The notes under the pieces were generated by a model, which had not been told where the DNA came from, ran no database searches, and was given only the letters and a program-made list of their open reading frames with translations. Below, piece after piece: positions 38,601 to 47,044 of a DNA stretch of 64,000 bases. Origin of the DNA: Chrysogorgia sp. JL179-B06 (lineage: Eukaryota; Cnidaria; Anthozoa; Scleralcyonacea; Chrysogorgiidae); the NCBI GenBank assembly GCA_035772405.1, contig JAYKKM010000442.1, positions 1,349,501 through 1,413,500 on the forward strand, in the 5' to 3' direction. Position 1 is the first letter of the stretch, and every line of letters begins with the position of its first letter. Both the position numbers and the translations under genes were made by a program.

Positions 38601-39643
38601 TTTATGTTCACAAGTGCTTTCTTCTTTTCCAAGAATGGAGGTGTTGTGATGTAGGAAGACCCAGCTAAAGGTGTAAAAGTGTCTATATAAATCTCCAATT
38701 GTACAACATGATGCAATCTCCAATTGCTTCCATTTCGTAGATAAGACGAGAAACTCTCCAAAATCTTCTCTACCATCTTCTTATATAGTTCTTCAAGATC
38801 CTCACCTGGTAATATAGTCTCTGTATGACTGTGAAAACCAGATATACTCTCTGTGGTCTCACCATCTACAACCTTCTCCATGATACAATTTGCTAAAAGT
38901 TTCGTCTTGAATCCACCCCTCGCGCTGAGTTCCTTACGCCACAAGTCTAAAATGGCCGCTCTCATGTTTCTATAGAGGGCTTGCAAGTCCAATCCTGCTG
39001 GCGCAGCAATGGAAAAGGTATCAGAGAACCCATAGAGAGCGCTCTCGCTGTGCACTATTTGTGGTGTTGGGACGGGTGGCGGAGGTCTTGTAGGTCTTGT
39101 GGGGTGGCGCTCTTGTGGCGCTACTTTGTTGTACAAACTAGTGATTTTGTTTCTAGCCGTGTTGTAGGCTCGCGAGACTGGCTTTCGTATTGTCTCTGGT
39201 GTGTGTTCGACTAGCCAATCGTACCACTCGTTTAGTTTTTGTCTATACCCAGGTTGTGGACGATTTGATCGCGGTGGCGGTGTTGGTCGTCGTTTATACG
39301 GTGTTGGTTTTAGTAGACGTTTTGTTGGTTGTGGTGTTGGTGTGTCTAAAAGTGATGTTGTATTTTGTCCAGTGTTACTTTGTTGTCGGTGAAGACCACT
39401 TGGAGTCTTTGCCGCGGAGATGTCATAATCTTCGATTACCTTTATCAAGTCGGCTTTTCGAAGATTATGATATCTCACGAGCCCCCTACCCTTTGCCATT
39501 TGTCGAAGTTGTTTCACAGTTTTACTATCCATTTGACTAGAGAAAGCGATATCTTTAAACCCCTTGTCATTCATCTCTCTCACTCTATTCATATAAGGTT
39601 TCGGCAAAATCGAAGAGGAAAAAGTATCAATTTTACTCTCCAT
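35600..39643 (-). pseudogene. PolB: Protein-primed family B DNA polymerase of element 2, broken
   Basis: Runs from MESKIDTFSS (39643) toward the left terminus. The N-terminal 500 residues contain a SAP/Rho-N-like helix pair (GLVRYHNLRKADLIKVIE), Pro-rich linkers and the region before exo I. Then YADFESFVEK (exo I), CWMCK...DHCHLTGKYRGAAH (endonuclease VII-like), HNLAGYDAHLF (exo II), YLDANNLYGWAMS (motif A), MNNSVFGKTMEN (motif B) and CFTDTDSLLYE (motif C). Lesions: a frameshift near 38105-38130, an in-frame TAA at 37341, a frameshift near 36555 and an in-frame TAG near 36396. Replicative role as in element 1; not functional. Confidence 0.9.
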
Positions 39644-39766
39644 TTATAATAGGAAAAGATTGTCTTTAAAGGTCTTATTACTTCAAAAAGGGGAATTCCC
39701 TTTTCAATGACCTTTCCGGTGCCCGGAAATGTCTATTTTATTGTAATACAAGACTTGTTGTTGTTC
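39644..39766. other. Intergenic spacer with AAGGGGAATTCCCTT palindrome
   Basis: A foldback (AAAGGTC..GACCTTT around AAAAGGGGAATTCCCTTTT) lies between the polymerase start and the next gene. TATTATAAATGG stands directly at the polymerase start codon. No ORF. Confidence 0.5.
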
Positions 39767-40021
39767 TCACTTTTTCTTCCTACCCCATAGGAATTTCTTT
39801 GCTGCATAAGGTCTGTTGGGACGTGGTGGCAGGGTGACTTTATGCTTTTGTGACAACCTCACCAACTCTGCTTTCTTTAATTTCGAGTATCGACAAAGTC
39901 CGTTTGCTTTTGTAGTCAATTTCAAATCACACACAATCACAGGCATACCTTTTATAATAGAGTGTCGTGAGACTTTGTTGTTTTCAATTTTATAAAACCA
40001 TCCTCGCAACCAAATATCCAC
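39767..40021 (-). CDS. Small basic SAP-like protein (element 2)
   Basis: 84 aa. The central KANGLCRYSKLKKAELVRLS is a SAP/Rho-N-like helix-extended-helix motif closely similar to that in the N-terminus of the element 2 polymerase (GLVRYHNLRKADLIKVIE). The C-terminus is basic (PPRPNRPYAAKKFLWGRKKK), suiting DNA binding or packaging. The start at 40021 overlaps the next gene's end by 32 bases; a downstream Met (GMPVIVCD) is an alternative. No counterpart seen in element 1. Confidence 0.6.
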   Translation of the reverse strand: MDIWLRGWFYKIENNKVSRHSIIKGMPVIVCDLKLTTKANGLCRYSKLKKAELVRLSQKHKVTLPPRPNRPYAAKKFLWGRKKK

Positions 40022-40406
40022 TTGTCACCCCAACTGTAGCGAGGGTTAGCTTTTCATATTTTTTAGCCTCTTTACTAGGAGTGTAGAAATCCGAGAGCAC
40101 AGGTTCTTGCGTGTACATTTTATTATTGAAAGTTATTCTCTGCACTTTAGCGAGCGTGTCTAGTGCTTTGTTCGTATCGTTGATATCGTTGTCGGCATCT
40201 ACCAGCTGTTGTCTCAAGCGTTGGATTTGGTCTTTTTTAGCCGTTTCGTTCTCGAACCATTTTTCCTTAGCAGATGCTAGTTGCTCCATCGAGTGGTTAT
40301 GGCGCTTCATTTCTGCCGCGTAGTTATTAGAGTCTAGCTGTTTGAAAATCCAGGCGGAACCTGTAAAAGCAATTCCGTTTACCACTGCATTCAAAATTAC
40401 AGACAT
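39990..40406 (-). CDS. Conserved coiled-coil membrane protein (element 2 copy)
   Basis: 138 aa, the same length as the element 1 homolog (14968-15384), with identical plan: N-terminal hydrophobic segment, coiled coil (QIQRLRQQLVDADNDINDTN), the motif PVLSDFYTPSKEAKKYE and a C-terminal hydrophobic helix (TLATVGVTSGYLVARMVL). The frame is intact although neighbours are broken, which suggests selection until recently. Confidence 0.75.
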   Translation of the reverse strand: MSVILNAVVNGIAFTGSAWIFKQLDSNNYAAEMKRHNHSMEQLASAKEKWFENETAKKDQIQRLRQQLVDADNDINDTNKALDTLAKVQRITFNNKMYTQEPVLSDFYTPSKEAKKYEKLTLATVGVTSGYLVARMVL

Positions 40407-40467
40407 TTACTATTAGACTTGTGCAAAAAGTGGCAAAATAATTTTTCCCCTCTACCCTTTATAAAGA

Positions 40468-40683
40468 ATGGCAAACGTAAACGTCAACGATGACACCTGT
40501 AAAAAATATCTTGTCTGGAAGGTAGGTGATATTTCGGAAGATCTAGAGCTATTGGCGTTCACATCAGAAGCAAAGATAAAGATTCTTGAGAGAGAGCTAA
40601 AGCGAGTGAACACACGTGATGGGGCTCGAAGGGTGTTTTTCGCTTGTGTTGCGGTGCTGTCGATTATCAATATCTTTCGTTGA
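40468..40683 (+). CDS. Small tail-anchored protein, 71 aa (element 2)
   Basis: MANVNVNDDT: a hydrophilic helical body (EAKIKILERELKRVN) and a C-terminal hydrophobic segment (VFFACVAVLSIINIF). TATAAAGAATGG puts a TATA-like box directly on the start codon. It is followed 60 bases later by the Bcl-2-like gene, itself tail-anchored, so both may act at the same membrane. Family unknown. Confidence 0.55.
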   Translation: MANVNVNDDTCKKYLVWKVGDISEDLELLAFTSEAKIKILERELKRVNTRDGARRVFFACVAVLSIINIFR

Positions 40684-40744
40684 GGAAAAAAAAAAAAAAG
40701 TGACAAACAATTTTATTCTCATCCAATATAAAAAAGAGAGAGAG

Positions 40745-41198
40745 ATGAATTGTATTAGCACCTCGACAAAAGACATTTTCTATTATGTAGTTTTTGCTGA
40801 TAAATCCTGCAAGAGTGAATACGGTAGAGTTATGTTGAAATGTGTGGACGAGATGCTTGCTGAACCCTCTGAACTTTTTGCAAATGCAGCAAACGAGTGT
40901 AGGGGAGAAGACCGGGTACGATGTTCTTGACTTTGTCTTTGAAGATGGCGTAAACTGGGGTCGTATTGTCGCGGCGTTTGCATATCTTCAAGCGATACAT
41001 GAGAGCGAGCCGTTTGATGAAGTTGATGAGCATGATAGTTTAGGTCAATTGTGTCACGAGATTAACAAGTGGGTGTTTAAAAGTGGTGGTTGGTCAGAGT
41101 TTGTACGTCTTTGCGAGAGACCAGAATGTTCGAGAGCGAGAGATTTTATTAAAAAGGGTGCGACTCTTGGTGCGCTGCTATATTTATTGTTTGTCTAG
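40745..41198 (+). pseudogene. Bcl-2-like apoptosis regulator of element 2, frame-broken
   Basis: The second half shows a BH1 motif (FEDGVNWGRIVAAFAY), with the family's signature NWGR, a BH2 motif (KWVFKSGGWSEFVRLC), and a short hydrophobic C-terminus (LGALLYLLFV) suited to membrane anchoring. The first half starts at ATG 40745 in another frame with an amphipathic helix (LKCVDEMLAEPSELFANA) where BH4/BH3 would be expected. The frame changes between about 40895 and 40930, so the gene is broken here or the base count is wrong. Viral Bcl-2 homologs normally block host cell apoptosis. No counterpart in element 1. Confidence 0.8.
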
Positions 41199-41265
41199 TC
41201 AAGTGTGAGCTGACAATTTATATTTCGCTGCGAAATAGAAAAAAAAAGTTGTGTTTAAACTCACT

Positions 41266-41489
41266 TTTTAGTAAATGGGTCAATAGGAATATAACCGGCT
41301 TTTTGTCCCCATTTTACCAAAAGAATTCCACCCGATACTGCAGCTCCTAGCTTTAGTATTCCCTTGATGGACTCTGCGTCCCAAGGCTTTCCTTGAACGC
41401 CCGACGACTAACCATCGATATTGCAACTGCTCCCGTGGTGTACAGCATTCCGTCAAAGACCTCATTAGCAAGTTCTTTCCTATCACTCA
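41266..41489 (-). pseudogene. Conserved small membrane protein (element 2 copy), frameshifted
   Basis: Homolog of 15401-15634. The N-terminal half (SDRKELANEVFDG, GAVAISMVSRR) reads in one frame from an ATG at 41489 (an upstream in-frame ATG is also possible). The C-terminal half, ending IPIDPFTK, is in another. The shift is near 41390. TATATATAAAGAAAGATG precedes the start. Confidence 0.7.
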
Positions 41490-41535
41490 TGGTCGACATC
41501 TTTCTTTATATATAGCGAAAAGTAAAAAAAAAATC

Positions 41536-41913
41536 TTAAAGACTTTCAAGATTGTCACGGTGTTTAGGTGTCTGTTGTTGCTTTTCAGCTGCTGCTCTCT
41601 CGACTTCTCGTTCGTCGCGTTTACGCGTATAATAAACACTCGTTAGCGATGCAACAACACCAGCTAGACCAAACACGACCCCGTAATTTATACTTGGCAG
41701 TGAGAACGTGTCGTCGCCGTCGTCGATTGGCTTCTCTATTATCTCTTGCTCAAACATTTTCCGCGCCTTGTTAGCTTTTGCAGCTTTACTGATTTGGGAA
41801 AGCCGTTTTCCAGCAGCAACCCGGCGAGGATCCTTTATTCGCTCAACTGTTTTTGCTGTGATTGTGGGAACGTCTGTCGTATCAACTTCACTCGGTGTCT
41901 GTTTGCTACTCAT
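41536..41913 (-). CDS. Conserved single-pass membrane protein (element 2 copy)
   Basis: 125 aa, intact. A Thr-rich start is followed by conserved RIKDPRRVAAGKRLSQISKAA, an acidic linker and a transmembrane helix (YGVVFGLAGVVASLTSVYY), then a charged tail. Comparison shows that the element 1 version has lost a recognisable start. TATAGTAAAAGATG abuts the ATG. Confidence 0.7.
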   Translation of the reverse strand: MSSKQTPSEVDTTDVPTITAKTVERIKDPRRVAAGKRLSQISKAAKANKARKMFEQEIIEKPIDDGDDTFSLPSINYGVVFGLAGVVASLTSVYYTRKRDEREVERAAAEKQQQTPKHRDNLESL

Positions 41914-42121
41914 CTTTTACTATAGGTAACTTAAAAAAAACTACACGATGCACTTGTAGATAAACTTGAACAAAAACCAAGTAAATTTGAGATTACGTGT
42001 AGACGTTCTACAAGAATGACGTGTAGACAACGAGCGGTCATCCGTGAGCACATTTTTCACAAGGTCATCTAGAAAAATGACAATCGCACATGTTTTATAG
42101 TTGTTGTAATTGTACAACAAG

Positions 42122-42463
42122 ATGAGCGATACACACGATATTAGAGTCACGACTCAATGTGTTCGAATTATAAAACGTCCTAATGGTGTTGTCGAAGCGT
42201 GTGATAGAAACATCCATAGTAGAATGGACGATGTCGACACGCCCACACTTTGTAGATCTTGTATACATAGGTTGCCTCGTCCTCCTACTCTGCCGAAACG
42301 ACCATGTACTCGACTTGTGAGACGTCATAGTGGGATTGTAGAGCCGTGTGGTAACAACATACATAGTAGAATGGACAGTGTTGACGTGCCCACACTTTGC
42401 CGTGAGTGTAAACGACGTAAAGTGCGGACAATAAAAACCTCTCCATGTACTCGACATTGTTGA
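42122..42463 (+). CDS. Duplicated Cys-rich mini-protein of element 2, 113 aa
   Basis: Starting MSDTHDIRVT. Two internal repeats of about 55 residues: C.R(I/L)(I/V)(K/R)R...G(V/I)VE.C..NIHSRMD.VD.PTLCR.C, followed by a third partial CTRHC. Each repeat has four cysteines and a conserved NIHSRMD block, so each probably binds zinc. The duplication is recent (NIHSRMD and PTLCR are identical). No family recognised and no copy in element 1. It may act on nucleic acid or as a small regulator. Confidence 0.65.
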   Translation: MSDTHDIRVTTQCVRIIKRPNGVVEACDRNIHSRMDDVDTPTLCRSCIHRLPRPPTLPKRPCTRLVRRHSGIVEPCGNNIHSRMDSVDVPTLCRECKRRKVRTIKTSPCTRHC

Positions 42464-42512
42464 CTACACACTTATGTATTTATTGCTGACACGGCAATAA
42501 ATTTGCAGTTTC

Positions 42513-42582
42513 TAGACCCCCCGCAAGGGGCCCCCTTGCGGGGCCCACAAAGGGGGGGGGGGACGAATCGTTCCCCCTTGTA
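42513..42582. repeat. GC-rich palindromic repeat, copy 1 (TAGACCCCCCGCAAGGGG family)
   Basis: TAGACCCCCCGCAAGGGG leads into GCAAGGGGCCCCCTTGC, a perfect stem, and then a second foldback (ACAAAGGGGG and CCCCCTTGTAA around GACGAATCGTTC). It lies between two convergent genes. Copies 2 and 3 are at 44361-44399 and 45182-45222. Confidence 0.75.
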
Positions 42583-42589
42583 AATATCG

Positions 42590-43465
42590 TCAGGTGTGGC
42601 GATGAAAATATCGGTGGTGATTCCCCAAAGTCTCTAAATTCTTAAACCTATTTCGACTACGACAATAGATGCACAATACTCTTGTTTCCCTCATGTATTC
42701 GTCAATCGCTCTATGAATAACATCATAGTCATTCGATACGACAACTTTCATACCATTTGCTTGTGCTTTTTCCAGCCACATGCTTTGTTTATTAGACAAG
42801 ACACCGTAGCCTGTTGGACTTTTGAACTCAAAGGCGATCCCATTGTAACGCTTGTGCAAGTTTGCAACCAAAAGATCAACTTGGCCACCGACATAACCTT
42901 TTATCTACGCATCGATACGTCGTTCACTTGTTGTTTGTTGCTCACCCAACCCAGGCACAAGCAGTGCGTTGGGATGCCATTTTCTTATATATCTCACTAC
43001 TTGGTAATGCAAGTCTGTTTCGTTTCTTAGGAAAAGTTGTTGTGCAAAAGGAATAGGCTGTGGGAGCGCGTATCTACCGTGTTCTCTTAGTAATGGTAAA
43101 ACTTCGTCTGTTACCCAATCTTGGAACTTTTCAGCCATTGGTAATTTCGATCTCATCAACAAAGCGTAAAACCCTGCCTCTGAGACGAGTATTTTACCTG
43201 GTTGCACATTCCAAGCATTCCAAAGGGGTCCGTGTTTCACGGACCCCATGATGTCTGACAATTTCACCTTATGTTTGTCGCGAACATGTCTTTTTATTGC
43301 GTCGAGAGGTTTTCTATATCCAAGATATAGGGCAAGTTTTCTTCCATCAAAGTAAATTTTTTGATTTTTGCCTTGACCTACTATAAAGAATGTAACAGAG
43401 ACGCGAAGGACGTCGTTCGTGAATTTCCTTTGGGCCAGATCCATGTTTATATAGGCGCGAGCCAA
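42590..43465 (-). pseudogene. BRO-N / VRR-NUC-like / zinc-finger protein A (element 2), one stop
   Basis: Homolog of 16008-16814. From 43465: BRO-N (KLALYLGYRKPLDAIKRHV, SEAGFYALLMRSKLPMAE), then GLGEQQTTSERRIDA, an in-frame TAG at 42905-42907, then the nuclease core (GGQVDLLVA, IAFEFKSPTG) and the finger (CIYCRSRNRF...HHRYFH). Phase is kept across the stop. Start context is TATATAAACATGG. A perfect hairpin GGGGTCCGTG/CACGGACCCC (43220-43243) lies within the BRO-N coding region. Confidence 0.8.
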
Positions 43466-43551
43466 AAATTAATGCTGACTCGACATTAATTAAACAACCA
43501 CACACAAAAAAAAGTTACAACTCTTGTAGACTCGACTCTATATAAACACAA

Positions 43552-43734
43552 ATGGACCAACCAGATAGAATTTACCCGTGCCAACTCTGTAATCGTTATT
43601 TTCAGACAAGTATAGATATAAACGACCACTTTAAAGCATTTCACAAAATTAGTAAAAGCTTTTTACCATTTGCACGCCGTCATGTTCCAACAAATAAAAG
43701 TGGGGGAAAAAACACAACAACCTCTGACACTTGA
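43552..43734 (+). CDS. Single C2H2 zinc-finger protein, 60 aa (element 2)
   Basis: MDQPDRIYPC; the finger is CQLCNRYFQTSIDINDHFKA followed by FH, a regular C2H2 spacing. A basic Ser/Thr-rich tail follows. TATATAAACACAAATG places a TATA box 8 bases before the start. Probably a small DNA-binding regulator; it resembles the finger tails of the neighbouring BRO proteins and could have split from one. Confidence 0.65.
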   Translation: MDQPDRIYPCQLCNRYFQTSIDINDHFKAFHKISKSFLPFARRHVPTNKSGGKNTTTSDT

Positions 43735-43784
43735 CAACATTAACCATACCAAAGACAAATAATTATTGTAAATGCAACAATAAT

Positions 43785-44327
43785 TTAATAAACCGTGTCG
43801 TTGTCACCGCTCACTTGTTCATCTGGTTGTTCTACAAATGTCGTTTGTTTTACAAACGTTGTGTTATATCTCTTTACCAATTTCCCGAGTGAAGGAGTTG
43901 CATCTGTTATAATATCCTCTAACAATCGACAATCGGATAGAAACACTGCCTCGTCAAATGCAGCGCCACGAAGATAACCACGTATTTGTGTTATTGTTTT
44001 CTCAAACGATGTATAGGCGAATTTGCACATTTCTACATTTCGTGCTATATTAGATTTGGTCGTGTAAGCACCAACCAAGACTCCAGCGCCTGATAGTGTT
44101 CCTATAATGATAGGATTGATTGTCACCCCGCCTGCGACGCCACCAACTACAATTAGTGCAGCTGCAGAAATGTCCAGCGCCAATTTACGTCTCTTTAATC
44201 TTTTATATAGCCAACGATGACAAGTCGCCAGCTTGTGGTAGTAATGAAAGAGTTTGATAAATTCTTGGCGTTTCTCGACACTTAGACTTGGTGAAATGTG
44301 ATTAAAAGTAATAACCTCTTGTCCCAT
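43785..44327 (-). CDS. Conserved hydrophobic-core protein (element 2 copy)
   Basis: 180 aa, intact, homolog of 17094-17663. Shared blocks: FNHISPSLSVE, CHRWLYKRLKRRKLAL, the hydrophobic glycine-rich core (VVGGVAGGVTINPIIIGTLSG), RNVEMCKFAYTSF and IRGYLRGAAF. TATAAAATGGG is at the start. Function unknown; probable membrane-associated virion protein. Confidence 0.75.
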   Translation of the reverse strand: MGQEVITFNHISPSLSVEKRQEFIKLFHYYHKLATCHRWLYKRLKRRKLALDISAAALIVVGGVAGGVTINPIIIGTLSGAGVLVGAYTTKSNIARNVEMCKFAYTSFEKTITQIRGYLRGAAFDEAVFLSDCRLLEDIITDATPSLGKLVKRYNTTFVKQTTFVEQPDEQVSGDNDTVY

Positions 44328-44360
44328 TTTATACTACAAAAATCTAATAAGTGAAATTTA

Positions 44361-44399
44361 CAAGGGTAACTCACAGTTACCCTTTGCGGGGGGTCTAAA
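44361..44399. repeat. GC-rich palindromic repeat, copy 2 (inverted)
   Basis: CAAGGGTAACT/AGTTACCCTTTG stem followed by GCGGGGGGTCTA, the reverse complement of the TAGACCCCCCGC border seen in copies 1 and 3. Intergenic, between two minus-strand genes. Confidence 0.75.
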
Positions 44400-44435
44400 A
44401 TTATTGTCGACAATGACAATAATTATAGCTCACTT

Positions 44436-45439
44436 TCACTGTTCAATACGCCCATGAAAACAATGTATTCTACTCAAGTGCTCTTCCAAGTGATCAAGAG
44501 TGTCAAATGTAAACCCACACAAAAAGCAATCCCCTCTTTTCGTCTTCTTACAAGACATACAACTACCACACAATATGTGTATATTGTGAACATCGGACAT
44601 TTCTCTATGGTGTGGGAATGTGGTCATGTGGCCGATGATAGTTGCGCAAGTTATAAATCTCCTTACGCACAATGGGCATTTTTTCCTTATTTTTAGTGAA
44701 TACTCGGTAATATCTAAGCATGCACTATAGAAAGCGTACATCCCCCTATACACAGATACTTTATAGGACGCTTCTTGAAAGGATCGAATTCAATATTCTT
44801 CTTCTCTCGACATACCGTTCCCCTCTGTGAATTTTGCAACAAAACCACGAAATGCTCCACTTGGAACAGGGATATTACCGGCTGTACCAGGAGTGTAGCC
44901 AAGTTCTCTCGACACATCCAATTTCTCGTTGTTGTCCAATGCGAAATCTAACGAGGGTATGATGGGTAGGGTAGGGAATTTCTCCCTTAAGAATACAACA
45001 AACTGTTTTTGCGAGTCTAATATTTTTGGAGGAGCTATAGTGTATTTTCCAGTCTTGCGAATAGATTGTAGGACTTCTTCAAAACCCAATCTTGAAATCG
45101 CTCTGCACTAGGTAGTTTTGAACCAAATATTAAACGATAGACTGCCGATTCTGGGATAAAAATTGTATGTGGTTGGATTTTAGACCCCCCGCAAGGGGTA
45201 GTGGATTCCACTACCCCTTGGATATCGGAGAATTTGATTTTCTCCCTATCAGGAATTCGCCTAAGAATGACACCATTTGGATCACCGTAACCAAGAGCGC
45301 TTGCAACGTCGGCAGCTTTGAATCGTATGGTTTTTTCCTCGTCTTTTATGATCATAATTTCCTTATTGTCAAAAGCTCTACTTTCAATCTCCATCGTGCT
45401 ATGATATTTTTGAATATCATAACACTCATTTATTATCAT
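44436..45439 (-). pseudogene. BRO-N / zinc-finger protein B (element 2), broken
   Basis: A paralog of protein A. 45439-45035: BRO-N (RFKAADVASALGYGDPNGV, ESAVYRLIFGSKLPSAERFQ). A frame change follows near 45070 into a segment to about 44790 (QSIRKTGKYTIAPPK, then a region without a clear E-x-K nuclease motif), and another change into 44753-44436 with CPLC, CGSCMSCKK and CFLCGFTFDTLDHLEEHL fingers. The middle region is diverged, so nuclease activity is doubtful even before decay. A palindromic repeat is embedded in the BRO-N coding sequence. Confidence 0.7.
45182..45222. repeat. GC-rich palindromic repeat, copy 3, inside a coding region
   Basis: TAGACCCCCCGCAAGGGG followed by a 14-base perfect stem CAAGGGGTAGTGGA/TCCACTACCCCTTG with one-base loop. 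It lies within the BRO-N frame of protein B, adding residues (VVESTTPCGGSK) where the paralogs differ, so it may have inserted as a short mobile palindrome. Confidence 0.75.
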
Positions 45440-45492
45440 TTTTTTTTGTTATTTGGTTACGACTCACACTTCTCTCTTTTTCAACGTCCTCC

Positions 45493-47044
45493 TTAAATTA
45501 TAAACCTTCGCATCAACGCTCCACCTACAAGAGACACCAACAGCACCATGACATTCTCATCACCACTTGTAGATTCTTTCTCCATGGTGGTGACAGGTTT
45601 TGTCTCTTCGCTCTTTTTGACGACAGCAAGGGTGGGTGTTGTTTTCACCGGCGAGAGTGTTTCCAAGTGACGTGTTGGCGCGTCGGGTTGTAGTGTTTTC
45701 TTTGGCGAGTCTTTTACAATTGTGGAGAGTGTTGGCGTGGTGTAGTTCAAATTCGAATTTATACCGAACTTCATTTTGTTTGTCGCGATTCTTAGTATAT
45801 TGTTGTAGCCTGGTATGGCCTTCTCCAATATCACCATGTCGCTTGGAACTAGGATCACGTCTGGTGATATGGCAAGGTTAATAGTAACCTTACAATCAAG
45901 AATTGCACGACGCATATTGCTAATGGTAATTGTCGTGTCTGTTTGTATAATAACATCTTCGACAAGCCTGCGAAACACTTGTTGTGTTTGCAAGCCTCGT
46001 GCACCCCCACCCACTATGCTCCAGTGTGTTTTCGCTTGGCTTCCCAATACACAATAAACATACGCTTCGACCGACTCTTGTAAATATTTCAGACCAATGG
46101 ATGTCAAACCTGTTGATTTCAGAGGAACATATTTTTTATAGTCGCTTTTATAGTCACTGATCAATACACGAATATTATGAACACCCACAACGCCTTTACT
46201 ATCCTCATAGCCCTTGTATATGTATGTCCAAGGGATTCGGTCGTTGTTTCCATAAATCCTAGAAGCGTCAAATTCCCTTGATATCGCAGCCATACTCTCA
46301 CCCTTTGCCAGTCTTGTTAAAATTCGTCGCACAGTGAAATAGACGTGGAATCGTGCAATCGCTGTGATTATAGGATGTACGTTGTCACTTGGTGTTAAAT
46401 GCTCCTTGCTCACACCACAAGAAAATGTAACACAATACACTGCAAAGATGGTCTGATAATAATCCAACGAATTATTCCACTTGCTTTGACTGTCGCTCAC
46501 GGTGATTTTGAGCAGACTGAGGTAGTTTGGAGAGAAACGACGCTTTGTCGCTTACAAAAACCCTGAAATTATTCACAGGATAATCGAGTGCTTTAATATA
46601 AGGGAATTTGTCAACCCAATACACACTGTGTCCTTCTCTTTTTCCTATTGGAAATGTTGGAATCTCACCACCACTTGTCCATATTTTAGGAAACTTGCTA
46701 GTTGTTCGCAACGACTCTACAACAGCCAAGTCCTTATTATTGTGCAACCATTTCCACATGTTTTTAGCGTTTTTGAATGTGCTGCTGGTGATATCGAAAC
46801 TAGTCGTCTTGTTCTCTATAAAGTAAATGTCCACGCTCGTCACATCACCCTCTTGCGTCATGTTGGATGAGAATGTGAATTTGTCAAAAGTGGTGTGTGG
46901 ATATTTTTTCACCAACTCGGTATTTCTATCATGCACTGCCTTTGCTGAGTTTGCCATCGCCTTGTTATAATTATCACCATAGAACTTTTTAGCAGCGTTT
47001 GCTCCCATTTTAACATTAGACCAAGTGAAAAAGTTTGTCGACAT
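45493..47044 (-). pseudogene. Large structural-type protein with stalk and membrane anchor (element 2), frameshifted
   Basis: Homolog of 18624-20258. 47044-46500 gives the beta-rich N-terminal part (VTSVDIYFIENKT, KFPKIWTSGGEI, YPVNNFRVFV). After a frameshift near 46480-46500 the helical part follows (FHVYFTVRRILTRLAKGES, FDASRIYGNNDRIPW, KMKFGINSNLNYT). The stalk is Thr/Pro/Lys-rich but lacks the repeated THQEET-type units of element 1, and the C-terminus is a hydrophobic anchor (VMVLLVSLVGGALM). Probable virion surface protein. Confidence 0.75.

Noticed and set aside
39190..39540. 116-aa plus-strand frame rich in Val
   Set aside because: Antisense shadow of the proline-rich polymerase N-terminus of element 2.
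41568..41774. 68-aa plus-strand frame with Arg-rich end
   Set aside because: Antisense shadow of the conserved membrane protein at 41536-41913.
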